Numbered from the stretch's first letter, positions 45,236 to 57,355 are shown. The stretch is DNA of 64,000 bases from Dryococelus australis (GCA_029891345.1 CM056995.1:83763895-83827894), one strand, 5' to 3'. Program-made: numbers and translations. The notes: a model not told the origin generated them from the letters alone.

Positions 45236-47166
45236 ACACATGCAACGTCCTTTTGGTTATTGACTATGCGCGTATTAGCGAGGGGAAATTATATAGCTTG
45301 ACTACTCCAGTACAAATTAGTTTGTTCCGTTAATGAACGTTTGTGATTCGCTGGCAGATACCTACGACAAACAACAGTTAAAATATTTCCAGTCACGAAA
45401 GAGACCATAAGATGAAATGTTTTCAGAAACCTACGAGGCAATTAGCGAGAAACATAATAATCCGTATTTCTGTCAAATATTGCTTAAAACGAAAACTTTG
45501 AATATAATTTTATTTTAAGCAAGTAACCATTTTTTTTTCGGTTGTAGAGGTTACTGTTTTACCTAGACTACACGAAATCAACACAATACTGCTGTTGTTG
45601 CATAGCACAAAATAAACAAAAAATAAAACAGTAACAAAAATAAAAAGGAAGCTGAAAAGCACTGCAACAGTTCACTTTAAGACATGGTTAGAAACATTTA
45701 CTTTACAAAGTTTAAACTGCCACATATTGAAACGATGCAGTTGTCGTGTTTTCAATAATCTATAGAAGATACATATTATTTTTGTGTAACGACGCCGCAC
45801 GTATATTGAGGCAATGCATGAAATTCATTTTTACTTTAGCGTTTAGCCCTTATTTATTATTTGCGCAATGGACGTACATCCTATAAAACTATGATTTTGA
45901 CGTGTAACAATATTACAGTGCATAGCAAAAAGATTTTATTTAATCGAAGTAACATTAAAACTAACATTTGAAAATTTAAGAGGGTAAAAAATAAACGTAA
46001 AATTCCATGGTTGCTAATGCCGCTAAAATACAACATGTTTAATTAGAAATTGTTATTCTACAGTAATTGTGGTATTTCTCATTCGTTTTCAGTTCGCGCC
46101 CCATGTCCAGTTTCCTGTATATTAGAATATGCTTCGTGAGGATATAGAAGAGGCAATAATGGGAAACTTGTTTAACAAGCCCCATTGAATGTGAAATGCC
46201 AATAAATTGTTAACAGGCTTAAAAAAGAATGCCTGACTTACATTTAGAAACTTGTATGAACCATTATTAAAGTGCCACGAGCTGGAATAGTGCATAAATA
46301 TAAAATGCAAATCGCAATTAGAAAGCAATTTTGTGTTGCTTGTGATTCGGAACATTTGCATTGCAAATAAAGTTCCATAAACACTTCTCCAACTTTATGC
46401 GAGAAGGAAATATGATCGCTTCGCCTATTTCGCTAATATCGTACATCGACCTCAGTGGCTCAACATACCGTTTTACGTAACTCAAGTGAAAGGACATTTA
46501 TTCATCGACTAACTAGAATTGCAATTTGATTGCAGGGAACTAAGTTTTCGTTATTGAATTTATCGCTGTTTCAACCGTCGAGTAAAGCACGTCATTTTAC
46601 GTCAGACTCAAGAGTAGTTATTGAAGTTAAATCCAGATGCAAGAACATATATTTTAGCTACTAAGTTCCATTAATAACCTGCAATATGCTTTTTCTGTCA
46701 CACCACGTCGATGTCCAACATTGTTAATTGTATTATCTTATTTACCTCATTTAGTTGCATAAAAGTAGTAAATAAAAGCGCAAAACTATTCATATCTCGT
46801 AATCATGAAGCCATATTGGTTTTTATTTGTACCTTATTAACATGAAATCAGATCTTAATTTAAGAGTATTGAGAATAATTAAGACGCATATTTTAGGTTT
46901 GCACTAGCATGAGTCTGAAAAGACAAAGAAAAACCATGTGAAAACAATACCTAACTCATTCGGTTTGGATTGAATCCGCCACCTCCTCAATGCAAGTCAG
47001 GAAAGCAAAACTATGATCCCACAAACGATAGGAGTTGTACGACATTCCCACAATGCAGGGTGGCCGTTTTTTTATTTCTCGTGTTTTCGTGTGCCCATAA
47101 ATACCCGGCGTAGTAAAGGTTTCAGGATCACGGCTGACGACTAGTTATGGACAAGCGTAACTGAAT
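45236..47166. other. AT-rich DNA, no gene recognised
   Basis: Nearly two kilobases of AT-rich sequence with no frame above 80 codons. Near 46965-47040, minus-strand GGATTCAATCC looks like a B box, but no convincing A box or tail accompanies it. Confidence 0.45.
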
Positions 47167-47281
47167 GCGCAGCTAGTTCCCCTCCCAGATATGTGCGAGA
47201 TGTTATTAAATGCTGTTGACGATAGCGCAGCTAGTTCCCTCCCAGATATGTGCGAGATGTTATTAAATGCTGTTGACGATA
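47167..47281. repeat. Tandem duplication (58 + 57 bp) overlapping a transposon end
   Basis: GCGCAGCTAGTTCCCCTCCC starts at 47167 and GCGCAGCTAGTTCCCTCCCA at 47225; the copies differ by one base of length. Each unit ends with TGTTGACGATA, the first bases of the adjoining transposon, so the duplication includes the transposon's outer end. Confidence 0.9.
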
Positions 47282-47665
47282 AAGTGAGCACTTTTTAAAT
47301 CAACTTTAGAAAAAAGCCATTGCCCCTACCAGCATATATTTTAACGGGCGCCCTGAGTGGCATGCGTCCAGTAAAGTTGGTAACGATGGATGAGAAGTAG
47401 TTCCGCATTTTAAGTCGAATAAAAAGTGTTAGATAACAATTTGTGACAACTTAAATTATTTATTTCACTTCCTGTTTCTTTTTTAAATGCTTCGAAGTGT
47501 AAAAATTGAGCAGAGATGTTAAACGTTTACGTTCCTAATAATTTCACAGTTTCTCTTGTCCGACGCATGAATAAATACATAAGGCGGAAGGGTATACAAC
47601 GTCCACACAAGTAGAACTTAAGCAGGGCTTTTAAAAGTGCTCATTTTATCGTGAATGACCTATAC
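47268..47665. mobile_element. MITE of the GTTCACGG family, copy 6 (~400 bp)
   Basis: Left end GTTGACGATAAAGTGAGCAC and right end AAAGTGCTCATTTTATCGTG plus AATGACC. The interior, including ATATTTTAACGGGCGC, matches copy 3 (3898-4322) along its length. The two lie 43 kb apart, so they are independent insertions of one subfamily. Confidence 0.8.
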
Positions 47666-50600
47666 AGCTCAATGTGAGTGCTTCTGCATCCGAATGCGTC
47701 CTCGAGAGGGGGAGGGTGGGTTCTCGCCAGAGTGTCTTGCCCTCGTGGTTAGGAATACAACCCCTTCATGACTCTCGGATTACAATCGCCGAGTCGCTAC
47801 CAAATATTTTGGAACTCCTTATAAACAGAAGGCCCTACTGCTCTACGCTTTATTTGCATAAATTTGTTACTAAAATCTCTCATTTTTCGACCCTAGCGGA
47901 ACTCTGAAGCTCGCCATTGTGAAATTAACACCTCCTTGAACCCAAATATCATAATAAGCTCTCCTATTCCTTCTCATAAAGCCCAAATCTCTTCCTACAT
48001 ACAAGTGTGCATATAACTTTCTGTTCCTATTTTTTTCTGTCATTTATATATCCCATATTACACAATAACAAAACACTGTGCAACCAATTGTGAGAGTAAA
48101 TGAAAATAAATACATGAAAATAGTCACTAAAACTATTTGTTTCAACATTAATCATTTCAATACAAAAGATAATTTTGTTACCAATTGCTTGTTTACACAA
48201 AAGAAGTAAGGCAGAGGGTACAGGTGCAAGGGTGCATGACTGTAAATGAAATACATAAATTACAAAAATTTTACAGATTAATTATGACGCAAACTGTACA
48301 AAATCCAGCATGGCTGGTAAGACCAATAATTAAAAAAAAAAATTGCAATAGCAAAAGGGTAACAAGATTATAGCGCGCAAAGATAGAGCTCAATTATCAG
48401 TTCCACATAAGCAGATAATGAATGAACTTCTACATTATAGTGCTTTAACGTTATAGTAAATATACACGACAAGCAACTTCTTTTAAAATACGAAGTTGAA
48501 TTAATGATATTAACTGCGTTCTCCTGGTCGAAATACCTCTCAATATGTAATTTATCCAATATGTCAGGGAGAATTAAACAACCTCGCAACGCGAGCCTAG
48601 GTAGAAGACAATGAACGAGAAAATATACATAAAAAATTGTTGCAAAATACATTTACCCCGTCGTACACCGTATGGTCAGATTAATTGCACGAGGAGTGGC
48701 TCCGGCGTGGGAAGAAAACACAAGGAAATCCAAACTACATAAGGAAAGAAAGGAATAACTAAACAAAGAGAAGTCCAAATAATAATAATAATAAAAGTAC
48801 TTACCACCATGTTGCACAGCGTCGTTCTGCAATCAGTCGTCTATAACTTAATTCAGCTCATAAGAAAATACAGAAAAGTCTTACTCAAACAATTTACAAT
48901 ATTCGAGTTACAAAAACAAATTACCATATTACAAAGCTCATATCAAATACTAGACCTTCGCGAAATTTTAATTAAAACACATAGAGGTGCGCCACTGCTG
49001 ATACATCTGAGCTGACCTGACCCGGAAGATTCTTAGCCTCTTGAGTCGTACCATGGCGGAGAATAAGTTGGCGGAGGGGGGGGGGGGGGAGACCAGAAAA
49101 TTCGTGCGACGACTACCCAAGTCATTCAATCGTCCATGGACGGGAATAACATCAAGCGTTAGATATATCGCGGCACGCTATGTAACTTTGCCTGCCCTTC
49201 TCCGGTGGTAACTTGATGACTGTGATATTCACACTCGAGAGGGAAAGAGGTCGCGAAGACAAAGGGGACAGCTCACAACAATAGCAACCAATACTACCGC
49301 GGGTAAAACGGAAATTTATCACACTGTTGCATGCGGCTACTCTGCGTCCTTTACCTCTTTCTCTCGGTGTGCCGGCGCATTGCTCCAAGAGCATCACAAG
49401 GTATTGGAGAAGAGCGCGGAGAACTCACAGAGGGAACAGCCACGCCACTCGGACGCTAGCCGCGATAAGCCTATTGGGATATGTGCCGCTTCCTGTCCTT
49501 GAGGATTGACTGTCTTGCCTTGCCTTACCATTGCAGGAATGTTCCGGTCATGCTCCTCTCCTCCCTCAGCCTATTTTAGATGTGCACAGAAAAACAGTTA
49601 AAATGTATATGCACATCTAAGTGGCCAAACATTGTTATCTGCAGCAAAAACTGCTGGCAAAAGAAGTATTTCTTATCATCTTGACCAGCACAGCAGGAAT
49701 TTCGGAATTTTGTTAGGACACATCCATGACTTAATAAAATACATTATCAAGTGTTATTTTGATCTTAGGTTCCATCACGCGGTAAAATAACGCAATCAGG
49801 TGTCGACAGGGAAAACGCTACGCTCAGTTTTAAGCAGACTTGTCATTTTCAAAAATCAGTGAAGAGTTCAATGTATTTAGAGCTCGGTATAAAACTTTAT
49901 AGATGTTGTACTCATATCCAGCTAAAAAATTATATGGTTGTAAACAATGCTGCCATTGAAAATCCCCGAACACCTTATAATATGGACGATACGTAAAAAT
50001 CTTCGGAGCAATTTTATGATGTAATATTCTGTTTTGGAAAATCGTTGATATTGTAAGAGTTTGTTTATGTGCAGCATTTTTTCAACATGTGTAATGTTTT
50101 ACGAATTTCCACAGTACTTTATATATGTATGAATATATGTATCAAGGTATCTAATTCCTGATAATATTTATTACTACACTATTTGAAGATTGTGCAGATT
50201 GTGTTCATATGTACATTCTTCTGCTGCCTGTGCAAACTAATAATAATAGCATTTTTAAATTACTGACAATTGCACAAAATAAAAGTTTATTTAGTGTGCA
50301 CGTCAATGACAGCAGTATTTTTGTGGCTATGCGAAGCCAACAAGTGTCTTCAAATTGGTCACAACATTGAGTAATCGGAAATGTAAATTATTTAAGTATA
50401 CATAGTTGTAAAATAAAACTAAACACTATGGATATAAATAAAATTATTACAATAGTTTTGTTCCTCAAATGTGTTTGTGTACATATATGATAAGTTATAT
50501 GTTAAATATAATATTGTACTAATTATAGAAGTAATAAAATTTTTACACTCCACAGGTTTTTATACATTATTTTCCTTCGAGCAAGTATACCTAGAGCACT

Positions 50601-52124
50601 CTCTGAGTACATATCACTATGGCGTGTTGTGGGAACCATTATATATGTAGTTGTTATATATATATTATTACACACACATACATATGTCAGTTTATGTGAC
50701 GCGGTTAGGCAGAGTGCAGTCTTTCGGAAGTGTACAGGTTTACTTCAAATAAATCTCATGTATTTCACTTCTAAAACTTGTCATCGCACTTTAAACTGGT
50801 CTATGTGAGTGCTGCGAATTTTGAAGTAACCATCTATAATTTATAATAGCCTTGTAAAACGCTTTGTGTGAACCATAATATGTGTTCCGCATAAAATTAT
50901 TCAGTTATCTATGTATTAGAACACGTGACTGAAGGTATTTTCCACGTGGGAAAGTGTCGAAATGAATAAACTTTAACATTGCCGGGGTATTTACAACGGG
51001 AAAACAACCATAGCAAACTATTAGTTACCTGCAATTTACAAAGTGTCAAGTGTTATTTGAAATAGTTAGTAAAAATAAATGTAATACGAAATCAATACAA
51101 ATAAATACAAATTACTTCTTTCAAGTGATTTCAAACAGCAAATTATGATAAATAAGAATTATCAACATCATCAATTGTAAATATGCTTTAAGCTAAATAT
51201 ATAATTTGGGACTTGCGGCAAACAAGAACGAATTCCTTGTAACTATTACTATACAGAAAATGTAGTTGTACTGCCTTGAACTGCTGGAATATTTCCCAGC
51301 TTTATCAGGCCACCAAAAGTAATAAACGGCTTAAATATATACACATACCAGCTGGTTTATGTGCTACTTTACCCAACACATCATTGATTTAAAATAAGTG
51401 ATGGAAGTGATTATATGAAATTACACAAGTCTGTTTTAGGTTAGAATTTTATGATTTTTTAAATTAATTGACAGATGTGTAGGAAAGTATTTCACTTTGG
51501 TAACAATTTAATTGAATCATTTTGAATATGGCTGCCTTAACATATTCATAATCACAAGTTCGTTGAGTTTTTATGTAACCGCGCTCCTAACATTAAACAG
51601 AAGTGTATACTGCCGCTGTCGAGAGGGATGAAAAGTTTCTCAACTTTAACACGCCGCCAATTGATAAGCACAAGGAGAAATGTTTTAAGAGAGGCACATA
51701 AATAAAATTTGATGCTTGCTCTCCATTTTATATGCGACGTTCCCCCACCTTCTTCAGAAACAAAAAATTTTACTTTTTTCTCTGCGCATTTTCATAAAGT
51801 ATACAACATATAACTTTTTAATTGTTTAAAATAAAAATATTTAAAATTACGGAAAGATAATTACGGCGTCATCGGCAGAAAGGTTCGGCGATTTGCCATT
51901 AAAAGTTTTAAGTCATTCGGTAGGATAGTTTTTGCGTGGTAGCGAGTTGAGTTTGAAAGATTTTTCGGCAGCACGTGGCCAACTATGGCCGTTTTCGTTT
52001 TCTTCCAGCGTAGGAATCGGGGAGTAACCGTCGATAACCGGCTTCACCTCGCTTTGCAGCCTGCCCTATACCAGGACTCTCCAGATGTGTAACTATAGTC
52101 CATTCCCCATTGGAAGCAACTTTC
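47666..52124. other. Non-coding DNA, no gene recognised
   Basis: Mostly AT-rich. A GC-richer island at about 49000-49560 includes a poly-G run (49077-49090) and CCATGGCGG; frames there on both strands are short and not recognised. The stretch 49560-51880 has only microsatellite-like TA and homopolymer runs. Another GC-richer patch lies at 51880-52110. Confidence 0.4.
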
Positions 52125-53030
52125 TCGGAGCCCTGCTAAATATCTACTCGCAGGCCCGTTTCGTATCCTTCCGTCAAATGTAAACTAACATTGCCATGTG
52201 ACTGCCATGTAGCATCTGTCAAAATCAATGTTTACATTCCATTGTGTGTGTACAATGCTCGTATACTTTCGTTACACCTAAAAATAAACATTGCAATGTG
52301 ACTTCTACCTTTGTACCTGTCAAATGTGTTGTTTACTGTATACAGCTTTTCAAAGAATTGTGTCATATTCAAAAACCATTCCGTATGAATATTCACAGTT
52401 TAGGCCTCTAACATTATTTAGGTCAGCTTTATGACGTTTTAAAATGCCTGAATTGAAGACAGTTATTACAGTTATTTTACATTAACATGTTTGTTTTCCA
52501 CGACGTAGCTCAATACATGTAATGCACTTTAGTATTTTTCCGCGAGTGTGTTTAACACTGTTACAACTGCGAGGTAAACGCTGTACTAATTGCAATTATC
52601 CTTTTGTTATTGATATGTGTTGGGTTATTTCTCTAAAAGGACGGCCTAAGTTGGCATACATATTAAAACGAAGGAATAACCAGTGAAAATGGCACATTAA
52701 ATTCAAGCACGTAACTCGTGTTGCTCAATTTTGTCATACAAACTTTAAAGATACGGTGAACATGCACACAAATAAGCTACGAAAACTTTTATTCCACTCA
52801 TATTCTATGTATTGCTACTTAAATGTTTATTAGGTATACTGAAATTTATCGGGCTGGGCTTAGTATTTTTCTTCTGGGATCGTGGCAAATTACATTACAC
52901 GACTGTGTTTAAAATCCCTTAGGGCAAAGTTACAACGTTGTGATAAATAAACAGACTTGGATCTAAATAAAAACTTCGTCATAAAATCAGTTCACATTTA
53001 AAACGTATAAATAGTGCTAATCAAATAGTT
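52125..53030. repeat. 630-bp dispersed repeat copy 2 plus transposon subterminal sequence
   Basis: 52402-53030 aligns with 13514-14145. The preceding 52130-52260 (AGCCCTGCTAAATATCTACT onward) matches the subterminal part of the long transposon at 35180-35300. The outermost end with GTTCACGG is missing. This suggests a 5'-broken copy of a long GTTCACGG-family element whose inside includes the 630-bp sequence. Confidence 0.7.
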
Positions 53031-53994
53031 GAAATGACGCACACACAGGGCCAGCGTATCCACCACGATGCACACAGGCACGCCATTTCACAGACGCAAT
53101 GATTAACGAAACACACGTCACAGTATATTTATTACTGCTGTGGAAACACAGATTTATCACAACATCGTAACTTGCCTAGGTAGGTTAAAAAAACACAACA
53201 TCTACAAACGGGATGTATTAATTTGAAGTATTTTTCGGAGTAAGAATAATTTACGATCCGTTTGACAAGAAGCAACACGCTATGTCATAGCTCGCCACGT
53301 CTGCCAACATAACTAGGTAACTGCCCCGCCATATTATCTAAATATATCAAAATATGTATTCAAACATTAAAATATATTTTCAGTTTAAATTTAAAATTCA
53401 AAAATCACTATTTTACTGTAACAATTATAAAATATGCTACAATTGAAACATGTATAATTTATTTGGTTACTAACGAAATGAAATCCCCCGGAGTGTGAAA
53501 GAGACGAAGAAAGAGAAAAATTGCAACAAGCCTCGCAAGCAGACAGTTTTTCAATTGCTTTCTCACTCGATGAAACAATACTGTACCATTACGGCCTACT
53601 CACGATATTTTCCGCTGTTATTTTAAACTGTAAAAATGAGATATTTTGCCATCGGGGCTACTTAAATATTTCGATAGGCACCGTTTAATTTAGAAATAGT
53701 ATACTAAAAAAACGTGGTTAAAATTATATTTTAACTGTGAACTATTTCTTACCGGTTGTTGCCAACACGTCGTTGCACTCGCTGTTGTTAATTCATACTT
53801 AAAAAAGAAATAAATATTACAAGTTATAGAAGATATTAAGGAAAAGGTCCATTTATTCAATAAAACAGTACTCTAAAGCTAACCACAGTGTTATATATTT
53901 GTGGAATACAGGTTATTGAAAAAACAGGTGACATGTTATGCCTAGAGTGTTTTTTCAAAGGTTTATTTTCGTAAGTCGCTACCAATCGGGAATG

Positions 53995-53999
<5 letters not shown>
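53031..53999. other. AT-rich DNA, no feature recognised
   Basis: Non-coding with homopolymer runs. Nothing supported. Confidence 0.45.
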
Positions 54000-54054
<55 letters not shown>

Positions 54055-54075
54055 ATATATATATATATATATACA
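54000..54075. repeat. (TA)n microsatellite
   Basis: About 75 bp of TA with two single-base interruptions. Tyr-Ile repeats in the minus-strand frame here come from it. Confidence 0.95.
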
Positions 54076-54604
54076 TACATCCTCCTTGAGCGAGAGTCAG
54101 GGTGTTTTTAACTTTCTGGATCGGGCCAGCAGATCTATATAAGTCACAGCATGCCTCCGAGTAAAGCTTTGTATGGCCTTGCGTGTGATGTGTGTGGAAC
54201 CACCAAACAGACGAGCGGCGACGACGATGAACAGTGGAAGTGAAATCTGCGAGCATCGATACAATGAATAGCGAGACTGACCGGCGCGGCGGAACTGTAC
54301 AACTGGATGCTTGAGTGAAAGATATTTGGAAAGATTACGAAATACGGTTTGATTAAATATGTACACACAATAAGTGCGGATTAAGAAGGCATTTAATTAG
54401 TATTGATTACTACGGGTTGTCGAACACCATACTAAGTGCATCCTGCAATTGTTGGTCTCCTGCTGTACATAGCTACTTGATGTGGTACAATATTTTGATG
54501 TTTTCTGTATTCATACTACCATGTCCTCTGCCTGTACCCAGTTACGTGCCCATGCGATGGCATTATTTTTAAATGAGTTTCTATAAAATAATGTAAATTT
54601 TTTT
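54076..54604. other. Non-coding DNA, no gene recognised
   Basis: Moderately GC-rich up to 54310, with overlapping minus frames of 74-97 codons that match nothing I know; then AT-rich. Confidence 0.35.
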
Positions 54605-55435
54605 TCAAAGATTAGAAGGCGTTAAAACTGGATTGTAGGATGCGCTCAATTCGATACCATATGAAAACGCCTTGCAGTAAATCAATTAGATTTTGTACAT
54701 TAATGAGCTAAACCGTGGTCTTCAAGAAGGTGTTGCCTACCCCTATTATACAAAAGGGGTTGCCACCCTATTGCATGTGTTGGGGTATGAAACCTCCAAT
54801 TTTGGGTACAAATAATGAATAGCGGGTCACAGTACAAAACAAAGTTTTTTTGGCGTGACTGCTTAACTCGCGTATTATTCGAGATAATCACATTAAGGCG
54901 AGAAATGCTTGCTGACATGCCATATTTATTTTCACGGATAAGGCAGAACAGAATTAACGTAGCTGTTTGGTCTAATGAGGACTGTACAACCATCATACAT
55001 CTCCAACTACTCCATGATAGTCACCACTTCGATCATCACTACACATCCTCTGCCTCTCTTCCCACGAGCGGACTATTGCTGGCTGGGGAGAGAATCACCT
55101 CGCACACGACGTCACTGCACTGTGCATGCTTACTAGTCGAGGTTGGCAGTTACCATTAGAAACCCTTTGTTCTGTATTGTGACCCCGTGTTTTATTATTT
55201 GTACCCTATATGTGTCAATACCTAACCCAACACATTTTATTGCATACGATGGCAACCCTGAGTATTTGTATGAAAGGGGTAGGTAATACATTCAAAATCC
55301 TTACCTTCTTGATAACAACAGATTAACATATAGTGTAAACAATCCCATTGATGTACTGCAAGGCGTTTTCATATGGTATCAAATAAAGTGCATATACACC
55401 TACACTTTCAACGCCCTCTAATATACGTACTTTTT
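54605..55435. mobile_element. Foldback-type element with long inverted arms
   Basis: The left arm (54605-54850, with CATATGAAAACGCCTTGCAG) returns inverted as the right arm (55155-55435, CTGCAAGGCGTTTTCATATG). The correspondence runs over about 250 bp with indels, including GGGGTTGCCACCC / GGCAACCC and AGAAGGTGTTGCCTACCCC / GGGTAGGTAA(..)CCTTCT. A 300-bp middle part is unique. The 114-codon plus frame (54815-55159) that fills the middle is unrecognised. The whole would fold into a long hairpin. Confidence 0.75.
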
Positions 55436-55510
55436 GAGGTGCACCATGGATTGTATACCTAATTCTTCTTGCTTTATCCCCAGGAACACCCTGCCAATGC
55501 CTCTCCCCAT

Positions 55511-55511
<1 letters not shown>

Positions 55512-55553
<42 letters not shown>
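55512..55553. repeat. Poly-T tract (42 nt)
   Basis: An unbroken T run. Read on the minus strand it is a poly-A tail, probably that of the SINE-like sequence to its right. Confidence 0.95.
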
Positions 55554-55557
<4 letters not shown>

Positions 55558-55715
55558 CGTTGGGGAATGCACATACACACACTTTCACAACCTACCAGAC
55601 TGTACTGCTGACGGGAGTCAGCTACACACGTCTTAGCGTGTCCCGGTAGCCCACTCGCCAAGGAACAGATGTTACGTCCTGTCAATTGAGCTATCCCAAC
55701 TCTCACACAGTTCTT
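55512..55715 (-). mobile_element. Possible SINE with poly-A tail
   Basis: On the minus strand GATAGCTCAATTGACAGG (55698-55681) resembles an A box of tRNA-derived SINEs; the expected B-box position carries GGGCTACCGGGACACG, which is a poor match. About 130 bp later comes a 42-nt poly-A. The combination suggests a retroposed SINE with a decayed B box. No target duplication was found. Confidence 0.4.
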
Positions 55716-56425
55716 GATCATAATCAACGTCCCATTTCCATACAACAGTGCACACGGTCACACACTTCCAAATTTACTGAAGTTTTAGAAGTACAAGTTG
55801 CTTTAGTTCTTGTACTAAAACGTTTGAAACAAGAAAACATAAACACCAATACTTCTTAAATGAAAACAACACTTATAACAAAGTGTTAGTTAAGAGTGGG
55901 ATGGACGTGCGCGTTTATTTGTCTAATAGTTGTTTGCGTAAATACGCATATTTCGGTAAATAAATGTCCTGTAATGCGACTTTTTGCCAGAAAGATAAAA
56001 AACAATTATCTATGCCTCTATTTTTTTTTTACTTTTGTCATATTAAGTGTATTCTCGGAGAAAAAATAGCGAAAATAGTTAAATATGGGATTTTTAAAGC
56101 TTGCGTATGCAGCTTCCTTAAGTGGAGAGAGAACACTACAAACACACGGGCGTAGTTTAATCTGTGGGTTTTCATAGCGTGTAATAAAGCCCCACTGTAA
56201 CAGATATAATTTACACAGTATAGCGTTACGACGGTAACTCTGCACACCTTGCGCGTAGGAGCCATGAGGTACTAGCGTGCGTGTTAGTATCGCCCGTATC
56301 GCTCCCTCGCTTCTTAACCTTGGACGTGTGGGGTCCATCCCACTATTAATTCATTGATTTTGTTTTAAAATTCTTTGCCATAACTAATGTTACATAGGCC
56401 TTCTCTACAGGCATTTATGAAACAA
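55716..56425. other. Non-coding DNA left of Polinton copy 2
   Basis: AT-rich with a short GC-richer patch at 56210-56340. Minus frame 56338-56018 is unrecognised. Confidence 0.4.
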
Positions 56426-56469
56426 TAGTAGACAGTAAAGGCCGATTCTAAGGCCTTTACTGTCTACTA
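56426..56469. repeat. Perfect 18-bp hairpin
   Basis: TAGTAGACAGTAAAGGCC, an 8-nt loop (GATTCTAA), then GGCCTTTACTGTCTACTA. The stem is perfect. It lies about 430 bp from the first frame assigned to Polinton copy 2. It could be a tiny MITE, two fused transposon ends or a remnant of the element's terminal repeat. Confidence 0.9.
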
Positions 56470-56549
56470 ACTAAAGTACAAGAAAAAAACATATCTATTG
56501 CCCGTTATTTTTAACGAAAATAAACCTAAATTCGATTAAAAAATGATCA

Positions 56550-56830
56550 AAATCAAGCAAATTTAAGTTATAATCAAGCAAGTTTCTCGTTTTCAAGCTA
56601 CTTTTTCATGTTTCTAGAAATGACAATTTTCAATTAAAAAAAACAAGCAATTTTAAACGAATATCAAGCAATTTTACCTCGAAATCAAGCAATTTGATCA
56701 ATTTTTTCAAAAATCGCCACGCAGGATTTGTGTCAAAGTAAAAAACATCAAATTTAAGCTAAAATCAAGCAAATTACTCCCTTTCAAGCAACTTTTTTAC
56801 GTTTCCTAGAAATGTCAATTTTGCAAGCGA
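56550..56830. repeat. AATCAAGCAA-rich tandem repeat
   Basis: AATCAAGCAA or close variants occur at least eight times. A longer unit is duplicated with a period of 191 bp: AATTTAAG begins at 56560 and 56751, and TTTCTAGAAATGACAATTTT / TTTCCTAGAAATGTCAATTT follow in each. Its place beside Polinton copy 2 suggests it belongs to the element's end region, but no match at the other end was found. Confidence 0.7.
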
Positions 56831-56894
56831 GTAATATAAATCAAGATTATTTAAAACAAAAACAAGCAAATAATATTAAAAATCAGATGAAATA

Positions 56895-57155
56895 TTATGT
56901 TTTATTCATTATAGTTAATATTATAAGTTCTACTAATTTTTTAAAAACTTCTTCTATCTTCTCAAAGTCATCACATATTTCACGAAGCACATATTTATCG
57001 TCAATGTTTTCTAACAGTGACAATTGAATGCTATGTAAATATGAATACAATTTGTAAACTAATTCTCTGACTTCATCAGATGCATGATATAATTCATAGG
57101 AAGGTGGCTCACAATGACCACCTTTAAAGTCGTTTGTCAAACTACAAGGTAACAT
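56895..57155 (-). CDS. Unknown helical protein, Polinton copy 2
   Basis: An 86-codon frame (MLPCSLTNDFKGGHCEPPSY at its start) followed by two long amphipathic helices rich in Glu, Lys and Leu (for example DDFEKIEEVFKKLVELI). It is intact, lies just after the capsid gene on the same strand with one short frame between, and has the AT-rich codon use of the rest of the element. I do not recognise it; an accessory or scaffold role would be a guess. Confidence 0.4.
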   Translation of the reverse strand: MLPCSLTNDFKGGHCEPPSYELYHASDEVRELVYKLYSYLHSIQLSLLENIDDKYVLREICDDFEKIEEVFKKLVELIILTIMNKT

Positions 57156-57174
57156 AATTGGTTCCTTTTTTATT

Positions 57175-57355
57175 TATAAAAGAAAGAAATTATTCAGAAT
57201 AATGAAATGATTCTTTATTTGATCACATGATTCATCTATATTTCTAAAAATTCGTAAAACTTTTAAAAGTAACCGACTTACTATAAGTCTAAAATATAGT
57301 ATTAAAATATCGAAACATTTTGTTGTTTCTGTATTATCATTTAATTCTTCCATTT
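57175..57355 (-). CDS. Short hydrophobic-basic frame, Polinton copy 2
   Basis: A frame of just under 60 codons starting MEELNDNTETTKCFDILILY. The middle is hydrophobic with Arg and Lys interspersed (LRLIV...LLLKVLRIFRNI-like composition), so it may be an amphipathic or membrane-associated helix. It begins within 20 bp of the capsid stop and ends about 20 bp before the next frame, which looks like tightly packed viral genes. Function unknown. Confidence 0.35.

Noticed and set aside
47700..47800. Possible tRNA-like segment with the phrase CTCTCGGATTACAATCG
   Set aside because: No A box at the right spacing and no foldable arms.
49077..49090. Poly-G run as a G-quadruplex
   Set aside because: A single uninterrupted run; no four separated G tracts at suitable spacing are evident.
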